A stretch of DNA of 30,412 nt from an uncultured Gluconobacter sp. (GTDB lineage: Bacteria > Pseudomonadota > Alphaproteobacteria > Acetobacterales > Acetobacteraceae), in the NCBI GenBank assembly GCA_937880175.1, contig CALFLO010000109.1, positions 1-30,412 of the forward strand, written 5' to 3'. The position numbers and the translations under genes were made by a program. The notes below the pieces were generated by a model. The model saw only the letters and a list, made by a program, of their open reading frames with translations, was not told the origin of the DNA and did not search any database. Shown in pieces: positions 7,952 through 15,450 of the stretch. Each line of letters opens with the position of its first letter. Position 1 is the stretch's first letter.

Positions 7952-8695
7952 TCAGACGGCTGCGACGGCCGCCGGGATGCTGGTTCTGGCAGCGCTTTCC
8001 GGTACGGCCGGAACGTCCATGGTCTCATCTTCGCGCAGGATATAGCCACGTCCCCAGACGGTCGCGATCAGGTTTCCGGCACCGACATTCTGCAGTTTGC
8101 GACGCAGCTTGCAGATGAAGACGTCGATGATCTTCATTTCCGGCTCGTCGATGCCACCATAAAGGTGATTGAGAAATGCGTCCTTGGTCAGGACCGATCC
8201 CTTGCGGATGACCAGCAGCTCCAGAATGGCATATTCCTTGCCCGTCAGATGCAGCGGCGCACCATCGACGGTGACGTTCTTGCCGTTCAGATCCAGCTCC
8301 AGATTTCCCACACGCAGCTTCGGCTCGGAAAAACCGCGGGAGCGGCGCATGACGGCCTGAAGACGTGCGACCAGTTCGCCTGCGTCGTATGGCTTGGTCA
8401 TGTAGTCGTCTGCACCCATGGAGAACGCCCGGATTTTCGCCTGCGGCCGCAGCAGGGCGGACAAGACAAGGATGGGCGTTGTGATGCGTGCCGTCCGGGC
8501 GCGCCGGATGACTTCATATCCTTCAAGATCGTTCAGCATCAGTTCAAGCACGACCACATCGTAATCGTAGTGGCGAAGCATCTCGATGGCTTCTTCACCC
8601 GAGGGGGTATGGTCCACGGTAAAAGACGCGGTCCGCAGGATTTGGGACAGAGTGGCGGCGGCTGACTGATCGCTGTCGACAAGAAGGATACGCAT
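7952..8695 (-). CDS. ctrA: CtrA-family response regulator with Glu in place of the phospho-acceptor Asp
   Basis: CtrA is the master cell-cycle and motility regulator of alphaproteobacteria. The 247-residue product has a receiver domain (1-120) and an OmpR/PhoB winged helix (about 128-228). The DNA-binding part has the characteristic CtrA segments LHLTGKEYAILELL, TKDAFLNHLYGG, DEPEMKIIDVFICKLRRKL and TVWGRGYILR. In the receiver, residue 51, the phosphorylated Asp of Caulobacter CtrA, is Glu (codon GAA, read from 8543-8545). The acidic pair at 7-8 reads Asp-Ser instead of Glu-Asp. Ser79 and Lys101 (MTKP) are kept. The tail is longer than in Caulobacter CtrA and ends PAAVAAV. The start is supported by GGGAG about 8 bases upstream. 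The gene is divergent from fliI. It may act independently of phosphorylation. A second, canonical ctrA elsewhere in the genome cannot be excluded. Confidence 0.88.
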   Translation of the reverse strand: MRILLVDSDQSAAATLSQILRTASFTVDHTPSGEEAIEMLRHYDYDVVVLELMLNDLEGYEVIRRARTARITTPILVLSALLRPQAKIRAFSMGADDYMTKPYDAGELVARLQAVMRRSRGFSEPKLRVGNLELDLNGKNVTVDGAPLHLTGKEYAILELLVIRKGSVLTKDAFLNHLYGGIDEPEMKIIDVFICKLRRKLQNVGAGNLIATVWGRGYILREDETMDVPAVPESAARTSIPAAVAAV

Positions 8696-8808
8696 GTTTT
8701 CAACTCCCGGCTTGGTGAATTAATGGTTACTACCCAAGGTTGTGCCTGTCGATAGATATGGATCAAAAATCGTAAAATTGTCATTATTTTTCTCGTGAGT
8801 GGGGAACG

Positions 8809-8823
8809 TTAGTGATCTCTTAA
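8809..8823. promoter_or_regulatory. Candidate CtrA-binding site upstream of fliI
   Basis: The plus strand reads TTAG-N7-TTAA; on the minus strand the same site reads TTAA-N7-CTAAC, one base from the Caulobacter consensus TTAA-N7-TTAAC. It lies 62 bp before the fliI start and 114 bp before the ctrA start, in the only intergenic space (190 bp) shared by the two divergent genes. Confidence 0.5.
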
Positions 8824-8885
8824 GGGTGGGGTTGTAGGATCTGAAAATCGGAACAATCCGCAGAAAACGGTCAGAAACTGCCATT

Positions 8886-10247
8886 ATGGACGAGTACAAC
8901 AGATTGCTCGAAAGGCTCTCGAACCTGACCTGCAACTGGGTTGTAGGGAGCGTTAAAGACGTTATCGGTCTTTGCATGACCGTCGTCGGACTCGATGGAT
9001 TCATTGCGATTGGAGACCGAGTCGCCGTTACGGCGCGGGATGGACGGGTCGTACAATCCGAGGTTGTGGGGTTTCAGAATGAGGTGGCGCGGCTCATGTC
9101 ATTCGGGGCTCTGGACGGGATCGGTCCAGGCTGCGAGGCTAGGATTCCGCTGGATCGCCATGATGGTGGTCTGAGCGTCAACGAAAGCTGGCTGGGCCGG
9201 GTGCTGGACCCGCTGGGACAGCCGATTGACGGAAAAGGGCCTCTGTTTCCGTCGTTTGAACAGCAGCAGGCAATTCAATGCCCCCCACCCAACGCGGCGA
9301 GCCGGGCACGTCTGGGTGAACGCATTGATCTCGGGGTGCGCGCGCTTGATGCATTTACAACCTGTCGGCGCGGGCAGAGGCTTGGGTTGTTCGCAGGATC
9401 AGGCGTCGGGAAATCGACATTGCTGTCCATGCTGGCGCGGGGCGCGGATTGTGATGTGGCCGTGATTTCGCTGGTTGGCGAGCGTGGGCGTGAGGTCCGG
9501 GAGTTCATTGAGGATGATCTCGGGCCTGAGGGGCTGGCACGGAGCGTGCTGGTGATTGCAACTTCGGATTCACCTCCGCTGATGCGTCGTGAAGCGGCCC
9601 TCTCGGCCATGGCTATTGCGGAATATTTCCGGGATCAGGGCAAATCCGTATTGCTGCTGATGGACAGTGTGACGCGGTTCTGCATGGCGCTGCGTGAGAT
9701 CGGTCTGTCGGCCGGGGAGCCTCCCGCGACGCGCGGCTATCCGCCTTCGGTTTTTGCCGAACTGCCCCGTCTTCTGGAGCGGGCCGGGCCGGGCTATCCC
9801 GATCAGGGTATGATCACGGCGCTTTTCACGGTTCTCGTGGAGGGAGACGACCAGAATGAGCCGGTCGCGGATGCCGTGCGTGGTATTCTGGACGGACACA
9901 TCATCCTTGACCGCAAGATTGGAGAGCAGGGCCGTTATCCGGCCATTGATGTTCTGCGCTCCCTGTCGCGCGCGGTTCCGGGATGTAACTCACCTGAAGA
10001 AAATGCTCTCACGCAGCGTGCGCGTGCTGCCATGGCAACCTATCAGCGTATGGCGGACATGATCAGGCTCGGTGCTTACAAGCCCGGAACCGACCGCGAG
10101 GTGGATGAAGCCATTACGCTGATGCCGAAGCTGAACCAGTTCCTGTCTCAGGGGCGGAATGAACGGTCCACGCGTGCGGAAGCTTTCGAGCAACTGGCGC
10201 AGGTCATGCAGACGCTTCCACAAAACGTCCCTCAGAATGCGTCGTAA
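8886..10247 (+). CDS. fliI: FliI, ATPase of the flagellar export apparatus
   Basis: FliI is the F1-beta-like hexameric ATPase that helps drive export of flagellar axial proteins. In the 453-residue product, an N-terminal beta-barrel domain (about 18-95) precedes the ATPase core with Walker A GSGVGKST (171-178), Walker B SVLLLMDS and the adjacent TRFCMALREIGL, and the type III ATPase signature around GEPPATRGYPPSVF. A helical C-terminal domain follows (IRLGAYKPGTDREVDEAI). The length agrees with known FliI proteins. It could in principle be a virulence-type type III ATPase, but the FliJ-like gene 13 bp downstream and the CtrA-type regulator upstream favour flagella. Other flagellar genes are not in the window. 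Confidence 0.95.
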   Translation: MDEYNRLLERLSNLTCNWVVGSVKDVIGLCMTVVGLDGFIAIGDRVAVTARDGRVVQSEVVGFQNEVARLMSFGALDGIGPGCEARIPLDRHDGGLSVNESWLGRVLDPLGQPIDGKGPLFPSFEQQQAIQCPPPNAASRARLGERIDLGVRALDAFTTCRRGQRLGLFAGSGVGKSTLLSMLARGADCDVAVISLVGERGREVREFIEDDLGPEGLARSVLVIATSDSPPLMRREAALSAMAIAEYFRDQGKSVLLLMDSVTRFCMALREIGLSAGEPPATRGYPPSVFAELPRLLERAGPGYPDQGMITALFTVLVEGDDQNEPVADAVRGILDGHIILDRKIGEQGRYPAIDVLRSLSRAVPGCNSPEENALTQRARAAMATYQRMADMIRLGAYKPGTDREVDEAITLMPKLNQFLSQGRNERSTRAEAFEQLAQVMQTLPQNVPQNAS

Positions 10248-10260
10248 AGGATAACACATC

Positions 10261-10686
10261 ATGGAACGCTCGCCTCTTGATACCCTGATTACCCTGCGGG
10301 AACAGGAACTCGATCTCGTGGAACGCAGCTTTGCCGATGCTGTGGCGCGGGAGACTGCGGCGGAGGAGAGGCTGGCTGCTGCGCAGGAAGAAATCCTGAG
10401 TGAACAGCGGATCGCTTCAAGCCCTACGGCAGATGATGGAGCGGTAGAGGCTTTTAGCCGGTGGCTGCCTGCGGGACGGCAGGCCGTGCTGGAAGCAAGG
10501 GAGCGCTGTCGCGAGGCGGCGATGGATCGTGAAGCCGTGCGATCCGCCCTGATCTCGGCCAGGGCGGCAATGGAGGCGGTCAAAACGCTTCGGGAAGAAC
10601 AGAAGGAAGAGGAGCGGCAGGCCGAGCTCAGAAAAGAACAGAACGTTCTGGATGAACTCGCTGTCCGTCAGTTCGGCAGGTCGTGA
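10261..10686 (+). CDS. fliJ: FliJ-like flagellar export stalk protein
   Basis: The 141-residue product is almost wholly charged alpha-helix, rich in Glu, Arg and Ala, with two predicted coiled-coil stretches (about 10-50 and 75-135) broken by a short Ser/Pro/Gly-containing segment (IASSPTADDG). This, the start (SPLDTLITLREQELD) and the place immediately after fliI fit FliJ, which forms a coiled coil inserted in the FliI ring, like the gamma subunit of F1. Sequence identity within this family is always low, so the call rests mainly on size, coiled coil and position. The last 19 bases overlap the end of the convergent gene on the minus strand. Confidence 0.8.
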   Translation: MERSPLDTLITLREQELDLVERSFADAVARETAAEERLAAAQEEILSEQRIASSPTADDGAVEAFSRWLPAGRQAVLEARERCREAAMDREAVRSALISARAAMEAVKTLREEQKEEERQAELRKEQNVLDELAVRQFGRS

Positions 10687-11099
10687 GCCGGGTCATGTCC
10701 GCGTAGTGCCATTTCGATCTGGGCTGCTGTACCGATCAGGGCACATGCGACGGGATGGGTGCTGTCCCGGACAAAAGCCAGAACAAGATCGGGATCGCTG
10801 GGGAAGAGGTCGCTTTGCAGGGTGATGACAGGTGTCATTTCACCGTTGCGGGACGCTCCTTCGGCGGCGTGGGACAGGAGACGCGAGACGGCTTTTTCGA
10901 GCGCCGGGAGAAGCACGGCGTGGGGGGCTTTGTGCTGTGCGGCATGCGTTGCGATCAGTTCATCCCAGCCCGCGCGGGTCACGAATGCGGGGATACCGTC
11001 GGGCGGTGTATCGCGTTCAGCGCGCAGGAGAGCACCTGACTGGGCCATGCCGAGAATATCCAGGGCAGGGAGGATCGCGGGGTCGAGTTTGATGGACAT
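10668..11099 (-). CDS. Unknown 143-residue protein, third gene of the aminopeptidase operon
   Basis: I do not recognise a family. The product has no signal peptide or membrane segment. The N-terminal half is helical (LDPAILPALDILGMAQSGALL), and the second half has alternating hydrophobic residues typical of a mixed alpha/beta fold (MTPVITLQSDL, DPDLVLAFVRDSTHPVACALIG). It is the last gene of a minus-strand run behind the aminopeptidase and the exported protein, with a 68-bp gap before it. Its 3' end overlaps the end of fliJ by 19 bases. The ribosome site is weak. A small palindrome, CTTTGA-T-TCAAAG (11106-11118), lies directly before the start. Amino-acid composition and the lack of an equally good alternative frame make it likely to be coding. 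Confidence 0.65.
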   Translation of the reverse strand: MSIKLDPAILPALDILGMAQSGALLRAERDTPPDGIPAFVTRAGWDELIATHAAQHKAPHAVLLPALEKAVSRLLSHAAEGASRNGEMTPVITLQSDLFPSDPDLVLAFVRDSTHPVACALIGTAAQIEMALRGHDPAHDLPN

Positions 11100-11167
11100 T
11101 CTGATCTTTGATTCAAAGGGCAGGCGGCCGTGCCATTCCGCGGAAGGGACGGTCGCTGCTCCGTTAG

Positions 11168-11722
11168 TCAGTGCGGCGGATTGCCCATGGCCTGCATCAG
11201 GGCCGTGACCTGGTCTGGCTGGGCCTTGAACAGGGCCACATTGGCAGGGTTGGGGCTTGGCATTCCGGTCGGGAGCTGACCGTTGCTGGCTGCCAGAGTC
11301 ATACCGAATGTGGTCATGCCCATGACAAAGCTTTCCGGTGTGAAGCCGTGGCTTTGTAGGACGGAAGCCAGTCCCGGAACCTGACTGATCTGTCGGATCG
11401 TGTCTGACAGGCTTGTGCCATGGGAATTGGGGGGCTGGATGTTCCGGGCCTGAAGTTCGGCGATCGTGGCTGCGGCACGGGTCATGAAGTCGGGTGCCAG
11501 TGGATAATGCATGGCCCGTTCCGTGTCCGCGCGAACCTGGGGTGGGACCTGCTGTGTCTGTTGCGGTGCGCCCTGAAGGGGGGCGCTCCCGTCAATCTGG
11601 GTCTGGCTCGTGGCACCACCCTGATAAGCCGGGGGCGGGTAGGACTGGGCCTGCGCGGCGAGCGGAAGCATCGCGACTGAAACGAAAAGGGCGGAGAGCC
11701 CTGTCATGCGGAGAAGTGTCAT
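11168..11722 (-). CDS. Small exported protein of unknown function
   Basis: The product (184 residues from the start chosen) begins with a clear signal peptide: MTLLRMTG, a hydrophobic core (LSALFVSVAMLPLAA) and likely cleavage at AQA. A Gln/Pro-rich, low-complexity stretch follows (about 30-65), then a helical domain (about 75-155) with ELQARNIQPP, PGLASVLQSHGFTPESFVMGM and FGMTLAASNG. I recognise no family. The ATG at 11722 overlaps the aminopeptidase stop as ATGA, which argues for translational coupling and against the in-frame start at 11734. The protein is probably periplasmic. Confidence 0.75.
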   Translation of the reverse strand: MTLLRMTGLSALFVSVAMLPLAAQAQSYPPPAYQGGATSQTQIDGSAPLQGAPQQTQQVPPQVRADTERAMHYPLAPDFMTRAAATIAELQARNIQPPNSHGTSLSDTIRQISQVPGLASVLQSHGFTPESFVMGMTTFGMTLAASNGQLPTGMPSPNPANVALFKAQPDQVTALMQAMGNPPH

Positions 11723-13002
11723 GCCTGCACCCATTCGCCAGCGCGCATCAGTGGCACGCGGTTGCCATTCTTGAGACCATCAAGGTCGATTTTGTCCGAG
11801 CCGATCATCCAGTCAATGTGGATGAGGGAATCATTGACGCCTCTTTCCAGCAGCTCTTCCGGCGTCAGGCCTTCGATATCGACCATACATTTCGTATAGG
11901 CCTGACCAAGAGCGATGTGGCTGGACGCGTTTTCGTCGAACAGCGTGTTGCGATACAGGATTTTGCTGGCCGAGATGGGCGAGGAGTGGGGCACGAGTGC
12001 CACTTCGCCAATGCGTGCCGCGCCTTCATCGGTGTCGAGGATGCGCTTGAGCACGTCTTCGCCCTGGCTGGCTGTCGCTTCGACAATGCGGCCATTTTCG
12101 AAACGCACCGAGATGTTGTCGATCAGTGTGCCCTGATGGAACAGTGGCTTGGTGCTGCTCACGCGTCCGTTCACCTTGCTGCGATGGGGCGTCGTGAAGA
12201 TTTCTTCTGTCGGGATGTTCGGGTTGCAGACAACGCCATTCCCCGACTTTTCCGAGCCGCCCGCCCAGAGATGACCATCCGCGAGCCCGACCGTCAGATC
12301 GGTGCCGGGGCCGCTGAAATGAAGGGCCTCGAAGCGGCTGTCATTCATGTATTTTGCCCGGGCGTGCAGGGCGGCATTATGGGCTTTCCATTCGGCGACA
12401 GGATCGGGCACATCCACGCGGGAGGCCTTGAAAATCCCGTCCCACAGGGCGGCGAGCGCCTCGTCCGCTGGCAGTTCCGGGAAGACCTGCGCGGCCCAGG
12501 CGGGGGTGGCGCAGGCGATGATGTTCCAGTTCACGGCGAACTGGGTGATGATTTCCATTGCCGGGCGGTTGGCCTTGGAATTGGCGCGGTTGGCGCGGGA
12601 GATCCGCTCGGGATCCTGACCCTTCAGGAGGGTCGGGTTGGCGCCCGTGATGGCCATGCGGGCCGCCCCTTCACGGAAAGCGCGTGCCATGCCGTCGGCC
12701 AGCCATGTCGGGGCAACGTCAAAGGCGTCGTCCGGGGCGTGAATGAAGCGGGCGAGCGTGGTCTCGTCATCCGCGTACAGCGTCGTCACGAGAGATGCGC
12801 CGGCTTTGTAGGCGTGTTCTGTCACGCGGCGGACCAGTGGGACGGCGGCCAGCGGGGCGGTGATGAGAAGCTGCTGGCCGGGCGTGATGTTCAGGCCAAC
12901 GCGGACGGCAACCTCGCCCAGACGGTCGAGAAGCTGTTCGTGCGAAAAGGAGGAAGGAGCGGACACGTTGGACTCTTTCGCAGTGATCATTCTGTCCGTC
13001 AT
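11719..13002 (-). CDS. M29-family aminopeptidase (thermophilic-type metallopeptidase)
   Basis: The 427-residue product matches the architecture of M29 aminopeptidases (AmpS/PepS, aminopeptidase T), two-metal enzymes that release N-terminal amino acids in the cytoplasm. Recognisable parts are the N-terminal segment RVGLNITPGQQLLITAPL, the central VCNPNIPTEEIFTTPHR with its glutamates, EVALVPHSSPIS, LFDENASSHIALGQAY with the metal-ligand His, and the C-terminal SLIHIDWMIGS. The start at 13002 (ATG) has AGGG 7 bases upstream; the longer frame opening at 13029 uses TTG and is less likely. Length is close to the usual 400-420. It is the first gene of a three-gene minus-strand run and is divergent from the glycosyltransferase gene across 83 bp. 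Confidence 0.9.
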   Translation of the reverse strand: MTDRMITAKESNVSAPSSFSHEQLLDRLGEVAVRVGLNITPGQQLLITAPLAAVPLVRRVTEHAYKAGASLVTTLYADDETTLARFIHAPDDAFDVAPTWLADGMARAFREGAARMAITGANPTLLKGQDPERISRANRANSKANRPAMEIITQFAVNWNIIACATPAWAAQVFPELPADEALAALWDGIFKASRVDVPDPVAEWKAHNAALHARAKYMNDSRFEALHFSGPGTDLTVGLADGHLWAGGSEKSGNGVVCNPNIPTEEIFTTPHRSKVNGRVSSTKPLFHQGTLIDNISVRFENGRIVEATASQGEDVLKRILDTDEGAARIGEVALVPHSSPISASKILYRNTLFDENASSHIALGQAYTKCMVDIEGLTPEELLERGVNDSLIHIDWMIGSDKIDLDGLKNGNRVPLMRAGEWVQA

Positions 13003-13085
13003 GGTGTGCCCTGTGGCGCCGAAGTGCAAGAGAGCAGGACATGCTGTGACGTGACAGCCCCGGAGGGGCGCAGTATCGTTTCCGC

Positions 13086-13889
13086 ATGAAACCGGGACTT
13101 CACATTTTCGCCGATCCGGGCGAACCCGACCAGCGGCCCTTCGACGTGGCGGTGGTCATGCCCAGCCTTCTGAGACCATCCATCATTCGGGCGATCCAGT
13201 CCGTCTTCGCGCAGGAAGGGGAATTGCGGGTCCAGATCATGATCGGTCTGGATCGCGCGCCCGGCGATGGCGCGGACGACCTGCTGCAACATGCTGTTGA
13301 GGGGCGCCCTGCGGGCTGGGCTGTTGAGGTACTGTGGCCGGGTTATTCCACATCCGAGCGTCACGGCGGGTTTGGACGGGCACGCGATGGCGGTGTGTTG
13401 CGCAGCGTGTTGAGCCAGCTCTCGAATGCACCCCGCATTGCCTATCTTGATGATGACAACTGGTGGGCGCCCAATCATCTTTCTTCCCTGCTGGGGGGGA
13501 TAAAAGGGGAGGACGGGGCCGGGGCGGGGCGATGGTTCGGGCATCCGCTAACGCTGGAGCCCGTCTGCGAAGATCAGTGGGAGGCGGTTGGGATCGGGGG
13601 TGGGATTTTCCGTGAGAGTTATGGCGGGTTCGTCGATCCGAACTGCCTGATGATCGACCGGACGCGTGTGCCGGAAGCGTTGGACCTGTGGAACCAGCCT
13701 CTGGCCGGAGACGGGACGCAGATGACGGCGGACCGCAATGTTTTCAGGTTGCTGAAGGACCGCCCGGGCAAGCCGACCGGAGAGTATACGGCCTATTATG
13801 TTCTGACCGAGACGGACGGACTGCACAGCGCCCGGCTGCGTCTGATGGGGGAGGCCTGGGACAGGGCGGCTCGCATCACAGCGGGGTAA
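13086..13889 (+). CDS. GT-A fold (family 2-like) glycosyltransferase
   Basis: The 267-residue product has the plan of a GT2-type nucleotide-sugar transferase. It starts with a first beta strand and nucleotide-binding loop (VAVVMPSLLRPSIIRAIQSVFAQ, about 21-43). The DxD-like metal motif lies in IAYLDDDNWW (Asp 122-124), and an acceptor-side region contains GGIFRESYGGFVDPNCLMIDR. There is no membrane segment. The acceptor and donor are unknown, and no other glycan-synthesis gene is adjacent. The start ATG 13086 is the natural one, but its ribosome site is poor. The strong terminator at 13917-13959 follows. The GT-A fold is likely; the exact family is uncertain. Confidence 0.75.
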   Translation: MKPGLHIFADPGEPDQRPFDVAVVMPSLLRPSIIRAIQSVFAQEGELRVQIMIGLDRAPGDGADDLLQHAVEGRPAGWAVEVLWPGYSTSERHGGFGRARDGGVLRSVLSQLSNAPRIAYLDDDNWWAPNHLSSLLGGIKGEDGAGAGRWFGHPLTLEPVCEDQWEAVGIGGGIFRESYGGFVDPNCLMIDRTRVPEALDLWNQPLAGDGTQMTADRNVFRLLKDRPGKPTGEYTAYYVLTETDGLHSARLRLMGEAWDRAARITAG

Positions 13890-13916
13890 TATGCCTGACC
13901 TCCGGCTGCCCTGAGA

Positions 13917-13959
13917 CGAAAAACCCGGTGCGGAGAATGTCTCTGCACCGGGTTTTTCG
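13917..13959. terminator. Bidirectional intrinsic terminator between convergent genes
   Basis: A perfect 15-bp stem (CGAAAAACCCGGTGC at 13917-13931 with its complement at 13945-13959) around a 13-base loop. Each arm ends in a T-run on its own strand, so it can serve the glycosyltransferase gene on the plus strand and the small coiled-coil gene on the minus strand. Confidence 0.92.
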
Positions 13960-13968
13960 CGACAAGTC

Positions 13969-14223
13969 TTACATGGAGCGGATGGTGTTGCGGCGTGGCG
14001 GGCGGCGCTGGCGGTCAGCCTGCGCGTCCGGGTTGGCGGCCTTTGCGGCCTTGTCGCGCGCTATGGTCCGCAATTCGGTTTCCAGTTCGCGGATGCGGCG
14101 CTGGATGCTCTCCTTCAGTGTCGGAGAGGTGTGGGACTTCATGGAAGCGATCGTTTCCTTGAGGTCCCGGAGCTGTTTTTCCTTTTCGGCCTGATTGCGG
14201 CGAATAGGCTGGTTGTCGGACAT
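13969..14223 (-). CDS. Small basic coiled-coil protein of unknown function
   Basis: The 84-residue product is highly charged. A Lys/Glu/Arg-rich heptad-like helix (about 10-60: AEKEKQLRDLKETIASMKSH, RRIRELETELRTIARDKAAK) is followed by a basic Arg/Pro-rich tail (RQRRPPRRNTIRSM). No signal peptide or membrane segment is seen. I do not recognise a family; a DNA- or RNA-associated role is possible from the charge alone but is not shown. The start is uncertain: ATG 14223 has AAGGA only 3 bases away, and in-frame ATGs at 14244 and 14262 would add 7 or 13 residues. The perfect terminator beyond its stop supports a real gene. Confidence 0.6.
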   Translation of the reverse strand: MSDNQPIRRNQAEKEKQLRDLKETIASMKSHTSPTLKESIQRRIRELETELRTIARDKAAKAANPDAQADRQRRPPRRNTIRSM

Positions 14224-14278
14224 CTGTCCTTGAAATGCACGCATGTGTTCGTCTTTCCGCATGAAGCATCCACAGGCC

Positions 14279-14304
14279 TCCCGCCCATCCGGAGGATGGC
14301 GGGA
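14279..14304. repeat. Imperfect inverted repeat upstream of the coiled-coil gene
   Basis: TCCCGCC-C-ATCC pairs with GGATGGCGGGA around a 3-base loop, with one bulged C. No T-run follows on either strand. It lies in the promoter region of the minus-strand coiled-coil gene and could be an operator or a transcript structure. Confidence 0.35.
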
Positions 14305-14356
14305 TGGAACGCGCGAAAGCGTGCCCGGCTGGCCCTGTCTGGCTCATGATTATGGG

Positions 14357-14375
14357 GGACGGAGTATTACCGTCC
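14357..14375 (-). terminator. Weak hairpin after hisC
   Basis: GGACGG (14357-14362) pairs with CCGTCC (14370-14375) around a 7-base loop, 8 bases beyond the hisC stop on the minus strand. There is no T-run, so termination here is doubtful. Confidence 0.3.
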
Positions 14376-14382
14376 GGTTAAT

Positions 14383-15450
14383 TCAGGATCGGGGAGAGAG
14401 GATGTCCCGCAAAGCGTCTGTCAGGCGGATGCAGGCTTCGTCCGTTCCGATCGAGATGCGCAGCCAGTCCTGGATGCGCGGGGTTGAGAGATGCCGGACA
14501 AGGATCGCACGCTCGCGCAGGGCTGCGGCGATGGCTCCGGCCTTGTGCTCCGGATGGTGCACGAGAACAAAGTTGGCACAGGATGGCAGGACTTGGAAGC
14601 CAAGATTTTGCAGATCCGGGACCAGTCTGTCGCGGCTCGCGATGACGCGCGCCGTGATGTCCGCGAGCCAGTCGGTATCTTGGATCGCGGCGATGGCCCC
14701 GGCCTGTGCCGGACGGGAGAGGGGGTAGGAATTGAAGCTGTCCTTGACGCGGATGAGACCTTCGATCAGCTCCGGGGAGCCAATCGCAAAACCCACACGC
14801 AGCCCTGCCAGAGCATAGGACTTGGACAGCGTCTGGACCACCAGAAGATTGTCATACCGGTGTGTCAGTTCAATGGCAGACTGTGCGCCGAAATCGACAT
14901 AGGCCTCGTCAATGATGACGGTGCGGTCCGGATGGCGCTTCAGAACCGTCTCGATCTGCTCCAGTGGCAGAGGGATGCCCGTGTTGGCATTGGGATTGGC
15001 GATGATGATCCCACCGCACGCGCCGGTATAGGCGTCGATGTCGATCGAGAAATCGTCATTGAGCGGGATATGGTGGAACGGTTGCTCAAAGAGCCCGCAA
15101 TACACGGGATAGAAGGCGTAGGTTACGTCCGAAAACAGAACCGGGGCGTCATCGTGGAAAAGCGCGCGGAAGGCGTGGGCCAGAACCTCGTCAGAGCCGT
15201 TGCCGACGAAAACATGATCGGCTGTTGTTCCGAACCGGGCAGCAATGGTGTCCCGCAGGGTTGCCGCCGTTGGGTCCGGGTACAGGCGCAGGCTGTCAGC
15301 AGCCACGTCCCGGATGGCGGCAAGCGCCTTCGGGCTGGGGCCATAGGGGGACTCGTTGGTGTTGAGCTTTAGCAGATCCGCAACATTGGGTTGTTCGCCT
15401 GGCACATAGGGATGCAGGTCACGGACGCGGCTGTTCCAGAAACGGCTCAT
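14383..15450 (-). CDS. hisC: Histidinol-phosphate aminotransferase
   Basis: This PLP-dependent enzyme transfers an amino group between histidinol phosphate and imidazole-acetol phosphate in histidine synthesis; many homologues also act on aromatic 2-oxo acids. The 355-residue product shows the family marks in order: LHPYVPGEQP and LNTNESPYGPSP at the N-terminus, VFVGNGSDEVL, IIIANPNANTG (the NPN region), VIIDEAYVDF with the Asp that binds the pyridine nitrogen, and TLSKSYALAGLRVGFAIG with the Schiff-base Lys. C-terminal LRISIGTDE is also present. The ATG overlaps the stop of the upstream ankyrin gene by four bases (ATGA), so the two are probably translated together. No other his gene is nearby, so it may be a second, aromatic-acting copy. 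Confidence 0.93.
   Translation of the reverse strand: MSRFWNSRVRDLHPYVPGEQPNVADLLKLNTNESPYGPSPKALAAIRDVAADSLRLYPDPTAATLRDTIAARFGTTADHVFVGNGSDEVLAHAFRALFHDDAPVLFSDVTYAFYPVYCGLFEQPFHHIPLNDDFSIDIDAYTGACGGIIIANPNANTGIPLPLEQIETVLKRHPDRTVIIDEAYVDFGAQSAIELTHRYDNLLVVQTLSKSYALAGLRVGFAIGSPELIEGLIRVKDSFNSYPLSRPAQAGAIAAIQDTDWLADITARVIASRDRLVPDLQNLGFQVLPSCANFVLVHHPEHKAGAIAAALRERAILVRHLSTPRIQDWLRISIGTDEACIRLTDALRDILSPRS

Noticed and set aside
11494..13089. 531-codon plus-strand frame opposite the aminopeptidase
   Set aside because: The minus strand carries an M29 peptidase with its metal-binding segments. The plus-strand translation has no family features.
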